A DNA stretch of 64,000 nucleotides from Ramlibacter monticola (GCF_016722785.1 NZ_JAEQNE010000001.1:1-64000), one strand, 5' to 3'; counted from the stretch's first letter, positions 1 to 10,075 are shown. Notes: generated by a model from the letters alone, not told the origin. Numbers and translations: made by a program.

Positions 1-120
1 GGAGGTCAGTTCACGTCCTGTCCAAAGGGGGCCGGCGGCGCCGGCCTACTACCCTCTCCCGATCAATTCAGGTGGAGGAGTTTGAGGTGGCCACGGGTGG
101 GGGATTTTGGGTGGCCATCC
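1..120. mobile_element. possible insertion-sequence end remnant
   Basis: No gene is convincing here. The stretch has a G+C hairpin with arms GGCCGGC/GCCGGCC (30-46) and the octamer GGTGGCCA twice (86-93 and 110-117). Short repeats of this kind are common in the subterminal regions of IS21-type elements, and the recombinase debris that follows fits a mobile-DNA graveyard. The IS assignment is only a resemblance; no transposase remains in view. Confidence 0.25.
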
Positions 121-164
121 GGGAGCACCGCGCCCGCCTTCGCTCCGAGATCGCGGATGCGAGA

Positions 165-267
165 AAGCACGCTGTGAAGGTGAATGGTCGACGATGCTTC
201 CGAATGAACGAGGACGAAGTTGACGACGCGTTGGAGATTGGAGATTTCCGAGCTGACCGAGATCTAG
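165..267 (+). pseudogene. decayed 3' end of a small tyrosine recombinase
   Basis: This stretch matches the 3' end of the intact recombinase at 692-1318. The intact copy ends VDDALEISDQTEI-stop. Here VDDALEI is readable from 219, followed by a tandem 7-base duplication (GGAGATT at 233-239 and 240-246) that shifts the frame. Removing one copy of the duplication restores ISELTEI followed by TAG at 265-267. Upstream of about 180 the resemblance fades. The remnant therefore looks like an older, diverged paralogue that was truncated and frameshifted. Confidence 0.55.
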
Positions 268-691
268 GACGGTGTTTGGGGCAGGTAGTTTGTGGGTTTG
301 CAGGCCGACCAGATCACCTGGAACGTCTTGAGGTCGGTGGGCCCGATGGTGAGCTTGGGCGCCTTTTGGTCCCGTGAGCGTGGGTCTGCAAGGGCGCCAT
401 GCACAACTTCATCAAATGGGTTTTGGCGCTGTAATGGCCCGCCCTCACGCTGCTGCATGAACAAAGCCCCGCAAATGCGTGGCTTTGTGTTCCAGCGGAC
501 TGTGTGCGGGCTGAGCTCAGAACGGCCGACACCGGTAGGCCGCTTCTGGCCGGAACCGTGAGTCCGAACGCTCGCTCAGAAGCTGACCGCCACCGCCAGG
601 CTCTGGCGTTGTCCCGCGTGTGGCGGGTCGCGGAACGCCAGCGGCCAGTAAGCGCAACCTGGATGGCCCTCAACTCGATGGGGAGACCATC
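268..691. other. intergenic debris between recombinase copies
   Basis: No supported gene. The stretch contains short open frames on both strands without recognisable motifs, a terminator-like hairpin at 461-488, and a region around 505-560 rich in CGGCC/GGCCG motifs. The base composition is less GC-rich than the core genes to the right. Confidence 0.4.
461..490. terminator. terminator-like hairpin
   Basis: Arms ACAAAGCC (461-468) and GGCTTTGT (481-488) close a stem with an AAAT-centred loop. The flanking A- and T-rich arms resemble a bidirectional intrinsic terminator, but the T-run is short. It lies between the recombinase remnant and the intact recombinase. Confidence 0.35.
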
Positions 692-1318
692 ATGGGTTCC
701 GTAGTCAACTCCGTTCATCGTGAGCCGTGGTACAAGGGCAAGATCGTCGGGCAGAAGGCGCCATTGAAGCTCAAGGACATTTGGGCGTTGCGCGTCCGGC
801 TGCAGATGGAGAGCCGGTTGCGTGAGCTGGCACTCTTCAATCTCGGCATCGACAGCAAGCTCCGTGGTTGCGACCTCGTCGGCCTCAAGGTCCGAGACGT
901 CTGCCACGGCGATCAGGTGGCATCCCGCGCCGTGGTGATGCAGCACAAGACGCAGCGCCCAGTGCAGTTCGAGATCACTCCGGCAACTACTCGGGATGCC
1001 GTACAGAAGTGGATCAAGCAGTCCGAGCTGAAGTCGGAGGACTTCCTGTTCCCCAGCCGGATCCATGACTCGCCCCATTTGGGGACGCGCCAGTACGCTC
1101 GGATCCTCGGGGGATGGGTCCAAGAGCTTGGGCTCGATCCCGCCGAGTACAGTACGCACTCGATGCGCAGAACCAAGGCGACCTTGATCTATCGCCGGAC
1201 CAAGAACCTGCGCGCGGTGCAACTGCTGCTCGGCCACTCCAAGCTGGAGTCGACCGTCCGATATCTTGGCATCGAGGTAGACGACGCCCTGGAGATCTCC
1301 GATCAGACTGAGATCTGA
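692..1318 (+). CDS. small core-only tyrosine recombinase (phage-type integrase)
   Basis: The 208-residue protein is about the size of a catalytic domain alone, without the usual N-terminal arm- and core-binding domains. The active-site set is present: Arg in SKLRGCDL, Lys in QHKTQRP, HSMRR (His and Arg), LLGHS (His) and the Tyr nucleophile in TVRYLG. The ATG at 692 follows GGGAGACC and is preferred over 620, whose extra 24 residues are low-complexity. Proteins of this size occur as orphan genes in Burkholderiales and Xanthomonadales islands, where their substrate is usually unknown. A decayed relative lies at about 165-267, so this family has duplicated or re-entered locally. It may act with an accessory partner or be a domesticated fragment; catalytic competence is inferred from the residues only. 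Confidence 0.75.
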   Translation: MGSVVNSVHREPWYKGKIVGQKAPLKLKDIWALRVRLQMESRLRELALFNLGIDSKLRGCDLVGLKVRDVCHGDQVASRAVVMQHKTQRPVQFEITPATTRDAVQKWIKQSELKSEDFLFPSRIHDSPHLGTRQYARILGGWVQELGLDPAEYSTHSMRRTKATLIYRRTKNLRAVQLLLGHSKLESTVRYLGIEVDDALEISDQTEI

Positions 1319-1607
1319 ACGACCAGCAGTACCGGCCGTCCTTTGGCCATGCTGGAGGCTGCAATCGGGCGGCCGGGTCGGCCGCATCGCCCCCGCCGAC
1401 GCTTCATGGCGATGCTGCCGACTCACGGTCCCGGCCACAAGCGGTCATTTGCGCAAGTTGCACCGTATAAAAAGGCTCCCATGTCGGAGCGTCCTGGCCG
1501 TTTGAAAGATTGACAACACTGCCGAAAGCGCAATCTGGTCGACCGCTGGTGGAGCCCTTCATAATCAAGGCCTGCCCCCCGCTTGTCTGAGATGCGTACC
1601 TTTCGTC

Positions 1608-2090
1608 ATGGATAAATTCTTGCTGCAACAGCAGGTGGTGAAACGGCTCGCCGAAGACCTGCTGCAAGCCGAACAGGCAGTGCGCGCGGCCCATGAAACG
1701 GCGACCCACGAAGAAAACATCGCCGAAAACAAATACGACACATTGGGACTCGAGGCCGCCTACCTCGTCACCGGCCAAGTTCGGCGCGCCGAAGCCATCC
1801 GCCAGGCGCTGGCCAATTGGCGCCAATTCCGCCCGCGTCCCTACGACGTCAGAAAAGGTGTACAGCTCGGCGCGCTTGTCTGCCTGATCGATTCCGACGG
1901 CAAGCAGCAACACCTCTTTCTCGGCCCGGATGGGGGCAGCATGAAGTTGGTCAGCGGCACTCAGCTCGTTCAGGTCATCAGCAGCGAAGCCCCTTTAGGC
2001 AGGGCCATACTGGGCAAATGCGAGGGTGATGAGGTGTCGATAGAGGTCGCCCCAATCCAACAGCAGTTTGAGGTACTGCGGGTTCATTAA
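1608..2090 (+). CDS. Gre-family transcript cleavage factor-like protein
   Basis: The 160-residue protein looks like GreA/GreB: an N-terminal helical part (residues 1-80) with the ENKYDTLGLEAAYL segment typical of the Gre coiled coil, then a compact FKBP-like C-terminal domain ending in PLGRAILGKCEGDEV, the family's PLGxALLGKxxGD signature. Gre factors enter the RNA polymerase secondary channel and rescue backtracked complexes. The N-terminal coiled coil appears to have fewer acidic tip residues than canonical GreA. The gene lies alone inside the island, and its base composition is noticeably less GC-rich than guaA onwards, which suggests import. A TTGACA at 1510-1515 with CAATCT at 1531-1536 is a weak candidate promoter (15-base spacer). 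Cleavage activity versus a purely regulatory role cannot be told from sequence. Confidence 0.75.
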   Translation: MDKFLLQQQVVKRLAEDLLQAEQAVRAAHETATHEENIAENKYDTLGLEAAYLVTGQVRRAEAIRQALANWRQFRPRPYDVRKGVQLGALVCLIDSDGKQQHLFLGPDGGSMKLVSGTQLVQVISSEAPLGRAILGKCEGDEVSIEVAPIQQQFEVLRVH

Positions 2091-2528
2091 GCCGTGAACG
2101 ACTCCTGTGGGTCGGAAGCACCAGCTCGCCGCTTTCGAGAGCAGCCGCTGGCGGCCGCTGCTGCAGGAAGTTGCCTGCAAGCTGATTGACCGGTGGCGAG
2201 CGTCAAGTTTCGAAGTGGAGCGGTCCTCCGCGTTTCGAATCGCTTACCGACCGGTCTTTGCATCCGCCGACATTCGTCCGCCAGATTCGAACGGCAGCAA
2301 CCAGTCTGAGCGGCCGCTCAGAAGATCTCGATGATGCCTTCGGCCATGGAGCGCACGCGAGTGCGCCGGCTGCTGGAGCGCCCTCGGGCGCCGCCACCGC
2401 TGCCACCCTCACCGGCACCATCCTTCGGCGAACACGATCAGCGATCGTGCTCATACAGTAGTCGCGTTTCTAGAGGGCCCTGGCCGTACGCTTACTCACG
2501 AAGTGTCGGAACGCCCGAGTGCTTCGGC
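2091..2528. other. 438-base gap between convergent genes in the island
   Basis: No gene is supported. Two clean dyads are visible: TCTGAGCGGCCGCTCAGA (2305-2322, an 18-base perfect palindrome) and CACGATC-AGC-GATCGTG (2433-2449). The second lies between the Gre-like gene and the integrase, which converge here, and could help termination, but no T-run follows it. Confidence 0.4.
2305..2322. repeat. 18-base perfect palindrome
   Basis: TCTGAGCGGCCGCTCAGA reads identically on both strands. Similar CTGAG/CTCAG and CGGCC pieces recur near 505-560 in the same island. The function is unknown; it could be a protein-binding dyad or the debris of a mobile-element end. Confidence 0.5.
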
Positions 2529-3935
2529 CTACAAGTTCATGCCTTCCGCGTCGTGCGCAGCCGCATCGATCTTCGCCTTGCCCTGGACGACGGCATCCCT
2601 GGCGGTTTCGCCGCGCATCCAGCTGTCCACCATGTCCGCCCACACTTGCATGAGGACCCGCCGCGGCCCGGACAAGCGGGCATGGTTGTAGGCTGCGGCG
2701 ACGTGGTCCTTCTTCTGGTGGGCCAGGCAGGCTTCGATCAGGACCTCAGGAAACAGGGCGTCGTTGAGCCGTGACGAGAACGTTCGGCGAAGGTCATGGA
2801 CGGAGACCGGCTGAAACGGCTCCTGGTCCGGTGTTCGATCCTCGTTGATTCGGTCTACCGCCGCGGCGATCGTCCGGTTCAGTGTGGCCTGGCTGATCGG
2901 CTCAGCGGAGTCATAGCGGCTGGGATGGACGAAACTGCTCGACGGGAAGCAGGTTCGAAGCGTTGTCAGGATGTCCAAGGCCTGCTCGGCCAGGTAGACC
3001 GTGTGTGGCCTGCCCGCCTTCATCCGCTCGGCGGGGATCAGCCACTGGGCCCTTTCCCAGTCCACTTCCGGCCAAGTGGCCCCGATGAATTCACCCTTGC
3101 GAACGCCCGTCAGCAGCAAGAACCTGACCGCCAGCCGCAGTGTTGGGGCGGTGCCAGTCTTCTCCAGCCCGTCGAGCAACGTCTTGATTTCATGGCGGCT
3201 CAGGTTGCGCTCACGCGGGACGAACGTCGCGTAGGCCTTCCGCGCGAGCGCTTCAGCCGGATTGGCGATGTCGACGCCTTTGCCATTGGCGAACCGGTAG
3301 ACCTGCAACACCAGTTCCCTGGCGTGCACGGCCGGACCAGGCCCTCGTTCAGTCTTGACGCGGTCGAGCAACTCACCCAGCGCGACCGGCTTGATTTCAT
3401 CGAGGTTCAGCTTCCCGAACGGGCCGGCTAGGATGCGGTTGTAGATCGAACGCCGCAATGACAGCGTGCTGTCGGCCAGTCGTTCGGCACCACTCTTGGC
3501 GTCGGACTTGAACTCGAAATACCGCGTCGCCCACCGCCCGAAGCTCATGGCGTCGGCGACTTCGCTGCGCTGTTCAACCTTCGCTCGGGCCGGCGACCGC
3601 CCGGAACTGACATCGACGCGTGCCCGAGCCAGCAGCAGGCGCGCCTCCTCCAGCGTCACATCCATGCCGTAGGCCAAGTGGGATCGCTGGGCATGGCGCG
3701 CCATCGGCTCATGGCGTCCGATGGTCAGCGTCTCGCGTCGGCCGCTCAACCGATAGTCGTAGCGGAACGACCTGCTGCCACTGGGCGAGACAACGACGTA
3801 AAGACCGTTGCCCCCGTCGCTGACCTTGTACGCCCGCTCACCAGGCTGCAGCTCTCGCAGCTTGGCTTCCGTCAATGCGTGCCGCGTTTTCGCGCTGGCT
3901 AGTCCAGCGCGAGCCCGATCCACCGAGGTATCCAT
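2529..3935 (-). CDS. island integrase, tyrosine recombinase next to guaA
   Basis: A 468-residue site-specific recombinase with an N-terminal DUF4102-like arm-binding region (about 1-125), a core-binding SAM-like region (about 130-240) and a C-terminal catalytic domain. The catalytic residues are visible: TGVRKGE (Arg), SVHDLRR (His and Arg), CLAHQKK (His) and AAYNHA (Tyr). The gene begins 226 bases past the guaA stop codon and points away from guaA. This is the arrangement known for islands that integrate at the 3' end of guaA. Its upstream region carries ordered repeats (3967-4035 and 4079-4133) suited to control of int or to excision. The protein appears full length, so the element may still be mobile if its far end, beyond position 1, is intact. 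Confidence 0.88.
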   Translation of the reverse strand: MDTSVDRARAGLASAKTRHALTEAKLRELQPGERAYKVSDGGNGLYVVVSPSGSRSFRYDYRLSGRRETLTIGRHEPMARHAQRSHLAYGMDVTLEEARLLLARARVDVSSGRSPARAKVEQRSEVADAMSFGRWATRYFEFKSDAKSGAERLADSTLSLRRSIYNRILAGPFGKLNLDEIKPVALGELLDRVKTERGPGPAVHARELVLQVYRFANGKGVDIANPAEALARKAYATFVPRERNLSRHEIKTLLDGLEKTGTAPTLRLAVRFLLLTGVRKGEFIGATWPEVDWERAQWLIPAERMKAGRPHTVYLAEQALDILTTLRTCFPSSSFVHPSRYDSAEPISQATLNRTIAAAVDRINEDRTPDQEPFQPVSVHDLRRTFSSRLNDALFPEVLIEACLAHQKKDHVAAAYNHARLSGPRRVLMQVWADMVDSWMRGETARDAVVQGKAKIDAAAHDAEGMNL

Positions 3936-3966
3936 GAGATCTCCGATCCGTCCCTTGTCGCAGGAC

Positions 3967-4035
3967 CGGATACCGTCAGGGGGTCTGACGGTATCGTCGC
4001 AGGCCTGCCAGCCTAGGTGCTCGGATACCGTCAGG
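3967..4035. promoter_or_regulatory. triple GATACCGTCAG motif upstream of the integrase
   Basis: The 14-base sequence CGGATACCGTCAGG occurs at 3967-3980 and again at 4022-4035, 55 bases apart. Between them CTGACGGTATC (3985-3995) forms an exact inverted repeat with 3969-3979 (11-base arms, 5-base loop). So there are two copies in one direction and one in the other, all within 100 bases of the integrase start codon at 3935. This fits a binding site for an excisionase or integrase repressor, or an autoregulatory operator; the protein is unknown. Confidence 0.6.
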
Positions 4036-4078
4036 TCAACCGACAGAACGCCTGGGGCGCCTCTGGATTCGCCGGGAC

Positions 4079-4133
4079 GTCTTGGGACGCTAAGTCCTTG
4101 TCCCTAAAGGAAAATCGGGTTGTCTTGGGATGC
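4079..4133. repeat. direct repeats between integrase and guaA, candidate arm-type sites
   Basis: GTCTTGGGACGC (4079-4090) recurs as GTCTTGGGATGC (4122-4133), one mismatch in 12 bases and 43 bases apart, close to four helical turns. They sit between the integrase promoter and the guaA 3' end, where integrase arm-binding sites are expected. Confidence 0.5.
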
Positions 4134-4160
4134 GCGGAAACACCGTGGGACGATCTTGGC

Positions 4161-4176
4161 TCATTCCCACTCGATC
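4161..4176. other. candidate island attachment site at the guaA 3' end
   Basis: The last codons of guaA (ATCGAGTGGGAATGA on the coding strand, with the stop at 4161-4163) coincide with the region used as attB by guaA-specific islands. The integrase gene begins directly beyond it. A second copy was looked for in 1-4160 and not found, so the other junction would be left of the window. Confidence 0.45.
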
Positions 4177-5774
4177 GTCGCCGGCGGCTTGCTGCTCACG
4201 TCGTAGGTGACGCGGTTGATGCCGCGCACCTCGTTGATGATGCGGCTGGAAACCTTCTTCAGCAGCGCATACGGCAGCTCCGCCCAGTCCGCCGTCATGA
4301 AGTCGCTGGTCTGCACCGCGCGCAAGGCCACCACGTAATCGTAGGTGCGGCCGTCGCCCATCACGCCCACGCTCTTGACCGGCAGGAACACGGTGAAGGC
4401 CTGGCTGGTGAGGTCGTACCAGGTCTTGCCGCTGGCTTCGTCGCGGAAGTTGCGCAGCTCCTGGATGAAGATGGCGTCGGCGCGGCGCAGCAGGTCCGCG
4501 TACTCGCGCTTGACCTCGCCCAGGATGCGAACGCCCAGGCCCGGGCCCGGGAAGGGATGGCGGTACACCATCTCCGGCGGCAGGCCCAGGGCCACGCCCA
4601 GCTCGCGCACTTCGTCCTTGAACAGGTCGCGCAGCGGCTCCAGCAGCTTCAGCCCCAGCTGCTCCGGCAGGCCACCCACGTTGTGGTGGCTCTTGATCGT
4701 GACGGCCTTCTTGCTCTTGCCGCCGCCGGACTCGATCACGTCCGGGTAGATCGTGCCCTGGGCCAGCCAGGCGACGTGGCGCGAATGGCTCTCCTTGATC
4801 CTGGCGGCCTCGGCCTTGAAGACGTCGACGAACAGGCCGCCGATGATCTTGCGCTTCTGCTCCGGCTCGCTCACGCCGGCCAGCTTGCCGAGGAACAGCT
4901 CGCTCGCGTCCACCCGCACGACCTTGGCGTGCAGCTTGCCCGCGAACATGTCCATCACCATGTCGCCTTCGTCGAGGCGCAGCAGGCCGTGGTCGACGAA
5001 CACGCAGGTGAGCTGGTCGCCGATGGCGCGGTGGATCAGGGCCGCGGCCACCGAGGAATCGACGCCGCCGGACAGGCCCAGGATCACTTCCTCGTCGCCG
5101 ACCTGCCTGCGGATCGCCTCGACGGCTTCGGCGATGTGGTCGCGCATCACCCAGTCGGGCCGGGCCTGGCAGATCCCCAGCACGAAGCGCTCGAGCAGAG
5201 CGCGCCCTTGCACCGTGTGCGTGACCTCGGGGTGGAACTGCACGGCGTAGAAGCGGCGCTGTTCGTCCGCCATGCCGGCGATCGGGCAGCTCTCGGTGGA
5301 GGCCATCAGCTTGAAGCCGGGCGGCATCTCCACGACCTTGTCGCCGTGCGACATCCACACGTGCAGCATGCCGTGGCCCTGCCCGGTCGTGTAGTCCGCG
5401 ATGTCCTGCAGCAGCGCCGTGTGCCCGCGCGCCCGCACTTCGGCGAAACCGAATTCGCGCTTGTGGCCCGGCTCGACCTTGCCCCCGAGCTGCTGCGCCA
5501 TGGTCTGCATGCCGTAGCAGATGCCCAGCACGGGCACGCCCAGCTCGAACACGGCCTGCGGGGCCTTGTCCGTGCTTTCCTCGTACACGCTGGCATGGCT
5601 GCCGGAGAGGATCACGCCTTTGAGCTTCCCGTCGGCCGCGTACTGGCGCACCCACTCGTCGCTGACGTCGCAGGGATGGACCTCGGAATACACGTGCGCC
5701 TCGCGCACGCGACGCGCGATCAGCTGCGTGACCTGGGAGCCGAAGTCGAGGATGAGGATCTTGTCGTGTTGCAT
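4161..5774 (-). CDS. guaA: GMP synthase (glutamine-hydrolysing)
   Basis: Converts XMP, ATP and glutamine to GMP, the last step of de novo guanine nucleotide synthesis in the cytoplasm. The 537-residue protein has the class I glutamine amidotransferase domain first (nucleophile Cys86 in GICYGMQ, His/Glu in FHPE), then the ATP pyrophosphatase domain with the P-loop GLSGGVDSS near residue 232, and the GMP-synthase dimerisation domain to the end (TIEWE, the usual terminus). It lies downstream of guaB with a toxin-antitoxin pair between them; the vapC-like stop codon is 4 bases before the guaA start, so the two are probably co-transcribed. The extreme 3' end appears to have been rebuilt by the island without changing the conserved C-terminus. 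Confidence 0.97.
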   Translation of the reverse strand: MQHDKILILDFGSQVTQLIARRVREAHVYSEVHPCDVSDEWVRQYAADGKLKGVILSGSHASVYEESTDKAPQAVFELGVPVLGICYGMQTMAQQLGGKVEPGHKREFGFAEVRARGHTALLQDIADYTTGQGHGMLHVWMSHGDKVVEMPPGFKLMASTESCPIAGMADEQRRFYAVQFHPEVTHTVQGRALLERFVLGICQARPDWVMRDHIAEAVEAIRRQVGDEEVILGLSGGVDSSVAAALIHRAIGDQLTCVFVDHGLLRLDEGDMVMDMFAGKLHAKVVRVDASELFLGKLAGVSEPEQKRKIIGGLFVDVFKAEAARIKESHSRHVAWLAQGTIYPDVIESGGGKSKKAVTIKSHHNVGGLPEQLGLKLLEPLRDLFKDEVRELGVALGLPPEMVYRHPFPGPGLGVRILGEVKREYADLLRRADAIFIQELRNFRDEASGKTWYDLTSQAFTVFLPVKSVGVMGDGRTYDYVVALRAVQTSDFMTADWAELPYALLKKVSSRIINEVRGINRVTYDVSSKPPATIEWE

Positions 5775-5778
5775 GGAG

Positions 5779-6195
5779 TCAGGCCAGATCGGTGATCAGG
5801 GGATGTTCGAGCTTGAGGCAGGCACGCTGCAGGGCGCGGTCCATCGTAACGAGGGGCGCCTTCAGGTCCAGCGCAACCTTCAGGTACGCGGCGTCGTAAG
5901 GGGTGAGTTCGAGCGAGCGGGACCAGTTCCAGAATTCCAGGGGCGTGATGCGCAGTGGCGCGAGCGCCACCGGCAGCCGGCTCAGCAGCCGCAGCACGTG
6001 CTGGTGGGCTGGGGCAGTGAAGCGCCCGCGGGCCAGCGCCTTGCCGCTGGCGTGCAGGACTTCCAGCGGGAAGATGGCGGCGCTGGTCGCACTCTCTTCC
6101 TCGGTCATGATGCGGATGAGGGCCTGCGAGACCTTCTCGCCGCCCTCGTCCGGAAAGACCCAGCTCGCGAAAGCGGAAGCGTCAACGACCAGCAT
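5779..6195 (-). CDS. PIN-domain toxin, VapC family
   Basis: A 138-residue PIN-domain protein beginning MLVVDASAF, where the first acidic active-site residue lies. Further acidic positions typical of the VapC metal site are in PLEVLHA, TPYDAAY and LVTMDRAL. VapC toxins are Mg-dependent endoribonucleases that usually cleave tRNA or rRNA; the target here is unknown. The ATG at 6195 lies within the 3' end of the antitoxin gene (14-base overlap), giving translational coupling. A longer frame opens at 6303, but its extra residues are the antitoxin gene read in another frame. The gene stops 4 bases before guaA, so the module sits inside the guaB-guaA neighbourhood. Confidence 0.85.
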   Translation of the reverse strand: MLVVDASAFASWVFPDEGGEKVSQALIRIMTEEESATSAAIFPLEVLHASGKALARGRFTAPAHQHVLRLLSRLPVALAPLRITPLEFWNWSRSLELTPYDAAYLKVALDLKAPLVTMDRALQRACLKLEHPLITDLA

Positions 6196-6493
6196 GGGAA
6201 CCCTTCGGGTCGTCGGTCCAGGCGTCGCCCCGGGCGTCGCGCTCGCGCTTGTGCTCGTCCCAGAGCTCCTGGAATCCCGCCCCGCCATTGCCGACCTTCG
6301 CACGGAGTGCTTCCAGTTCGGCGACGATCGCCTGCCGGCGCGCCTCGATGCTGGGTTGCTCCGTTTCCGGTTCCTTGATCAGGCGGATGACGCGCTTGCC
6401 GTGGCGGGTCAGCACCACTTCCTCGCCCTGTTCCACCGCGCGAATCAGTTCGGAGAGCTGGCTCTTGGCCTGGTGGATGGGGACGGTGAGCAT
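6182..6493 (-). CDS. Phd/YefM-type antitoxin
   Basis: A 103-residue antitoxin. The N-terminal 60 residues fit the Phd/YefM fold (VPIHQAKSQLSELI, then GEEVVLTRHGKRVIRLI). The C-terminal 40 residues are charged and probably disordered until bound to the PIN toxin encoded directly downstream. Such antitoxins bind palindromes in their own promoter, and two TCTGG/CCAGA palindromes lie just in front of the start codon (6496-6506 and 6517-6526). The gene overlaps the toxin gene by 14 bases. Length and order (antitoxin first) are usual for this family. Confidence 0.87.
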   Translation of the reverse strand: MLTVPIHQAKSQLSELIRAVEQGEEVVLTRHGKRVIRLIKEPETEQPSIEARRQAIVAELEALRAKVGNGGAGFQELWDEHKRERDARGDAWTDDPKGSHAGR

Positions 6494-6495
6494 CT

Positions 6496-6526
6496 TCTGG
6501 TCCAGATTTCTTGAACTCTGGCCAGA
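6496..6526 (-). promoter_or_regulatory. paired palindromic operators of the toxin-antitoxin module
   Basis: TCTGG-T-CCAGA (6496-6506) and TCTGG-CCAGA (6517-6526) are perfect palindromes with centres about 20.5 bases apart, i.e. two helical turns on the same DNA face. They end 3 bases before the antitoxin start codon. The spacing suits cooperative binding of two antitoxin dimers, the usual form of autorepression. Confidence 0.65.
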
Positions 6527-6543
6527 TTTTAAGAGAAGGCCGC

Positions 6544-6567
6544 AAAAAAGGCCAGAAAATTCTGGCC
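6544..6567 (-). terminator. intrinsic terminator of guaB
   Basis: On the minus strand the stem GGCCAGAA/TTCTGGCC (6550-6567, 2-base loop) is followed by six T (6544-6549). It lies 22 bases past the guaB stop codon. The stem contains the same CCAGA/TCTGG elements as the antitoxin operators downstream. Confidence 0.8.
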
Positions 6568-6589
6568 CTTTTCGTGGGGTCAGGGCGCC

Positions 6590-9022
<2,433 letters not shown>

Positions 9023-9463
9023 TCAGCCGTAGACCTGTTCGGCCCGCTTGACGAAGGCGTCGATCAGGCTGCCCGCGATCTTGTCGAACACGGGGCCGAT
9101 CACGGCCGACAGGGCCGTGCTCTTGAAGCCGTACTGCATCTCCAGCGTCACCTTGCAGGCCCGCTGGCCGCCCTCTCCCAGGGGCGCGAACTTCCACGTG
9201 CCATCGAGGTTGGAGAACGGGCCGTCGACCAGCTTGATCCGCACCTCGCGCCCGGGCACGTGGTAGTTGCGCGTGGTGAAGGTCTGGTGGATGCCGCTGA
9301 AGGCCAGGCCCATTTCGGCCTTCATGCCATCGGGCTCCAGCGCCACCACGCGCGAGTGGTCGCACCAGGGCAGGAACTCGCAGTACTTCGCGACGTCCGT
9401 CACCAGCGCGAACATCTCTTCGGCGCTGTACCAGATCAGCACGGATTTGTGGATCGTTTTCAT
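9023..9463 (-). CDS. ratA: RatA-type START-domain protein
   Basis: A 146-residue START/SRPBCC-fold protein of the RatA/COQ10 family, starting MKTIHKSVLI. In E. coli RatA was described as inhibiting 70S assembly, while related proteins bind ubiquinone precursors, so both roles are possible. The motifs YSAEEMFALVTDVAKYCEFLPWC and SLIDAFVKRAEQVYG frame the domain (only short parts quoted). A longer open frame continues to 9991, but it runs antisense to smpB and is not real. It is divergent from smpB with 60 bases between starts, and TACAAT at 9487-9492 is a candidate -10 box. Confidence 0.9.
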   Translation of the reverse strand: MKTIHKSVLIWYSAEEMFALVTDVAKYCEFLPWCDHSRVVALEPDGMKAEMGLAFSGIHQTFTTRNYHVPGREVRIKLVDGPFSNLDGTWKFAPLGEGGQRACKVTLEMQYGFKSTALSAVIGPVFDKIAGSLIDAFVKRAEQVYG

Positions 9464-9523
9464 GGAAGAATTGCGGGCCCCGCGGCATTGTAGAGAGACG
9501 CCGCCATCCCCAGCTGTCAGTTC

Positions 9524-9997
9524 ATGGCGACAAAGAAAGAAACGCACGCCCGCATCGCGGACAACAAGAAGGCCGCCTTCAACTACTTCTTCGAGGAGAA
9601 GTTCGAGGCGGGCCTGGTGCTGCAAGGCTGGGAAGTGAAGGCCCTGCGCGAGGGCAAGGCGCAGCTCACCGACGGCTACGTCGTGATCCGCGATGGCGAG
9701 CTGTTCCTGATCGGCTGCCAGATCAACCCCCTGAAGACGGCTTCGACGCACGTCAAGCCGGAGGCCGCCCGCACCAAGAAGCTGCTGATGCACAAGGACC
9801 AGATCCGCCGCCTGATCGGCAAGGTGGAGCAGAAGGGCCACACCCTGGTGCCGATCCAGCTGTACTGGAAGGAAGGCCGGGCGAAGGTCGAGATCGCCCT
9901 GGCCCGCGGCAAGGCCACGCACGACAAGCGCGACACGATCAAGGAGCGCGAGGGCAAACGGGAAGTCGAGCGGGCCATGAAGGAGCGCCATCGCTGA
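9524..9997 (+). CDS. smpB: SsrA (tmRNA)-binding protein
   Basis: Binds tmRNA and delivers it to stalled ribosomes in trans-translation. At 157 residues it has the normal length. Family hallmarks are the N-terminal IADNKKAAFNYFFEE, the central GWEVKALREGKAQL, and the basic C-terminal tail KREVERAMKERHR that folds into the decoding centre. The start ATG at 9524 has no strong ribosome site. A 7-base hairpin (CCATCGC/GCGATGG, 9988-10006) covers the stop codon. Confidence 0.97.
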   Translation: MATKKETHARIADNKKAAFNYFFEEKFEAGLVLQGWEVKALREGKAQLTDGYVVIRDGELFLIGCQINPLKTASTHVKPEAARTKKLLMHKDQIRRLIGKVEQKGHTLVPIQLYWKEGRAKVEIALARGKATHDKRDTIKEREGKREVERAMKERHR

Positions 9998-10043
9998 GGG
10001 CGATGGGCGGCCCGCGGAATAAACCGCCGGGTCGCAGCGTTCA

Positions 10044-10075
10044 TCCGGTTAAGGAGAATCCTTTAAGGAACCGGA
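10044..10075. repeat. dyad between smpB and the sigma factor gene
   Basis: TCCGGTT (10044-10050) and AACCGGA (10069-10075) enclose a second, smaller dyad AAGGA/TCCTT. It lies 91 bases before the ECF sigma start codon. It could be a weak terminator or a regulator site; no T-run is present. Confidence 0.35.

Noticed and set aside
314..1438. A 374-codon minus-strand frame covering the small recombinase
   Set aside because: No motifs, and the plus-strand recombinase has all catalytic residues.
4017..5795. A 592-codon plus-strand frame opposite guaA
   Set aside because: Composed of His/Val/Leu repeats typical of antisense reading; guaA is unambiguous.
5779..6303. A longer start for the PIN toxin at 6303
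   Set aside because: The extra 36 residues are Ser/Arg/Ala-rich and lie within the antitoxin gene; PIN domains begin at the strand in MLVVDASAF.
10067..10072. GGAACC as a -35 box for ECF autoregulation of the sigma factor
   Set aside because: No matching -10 element was found at the required distance.
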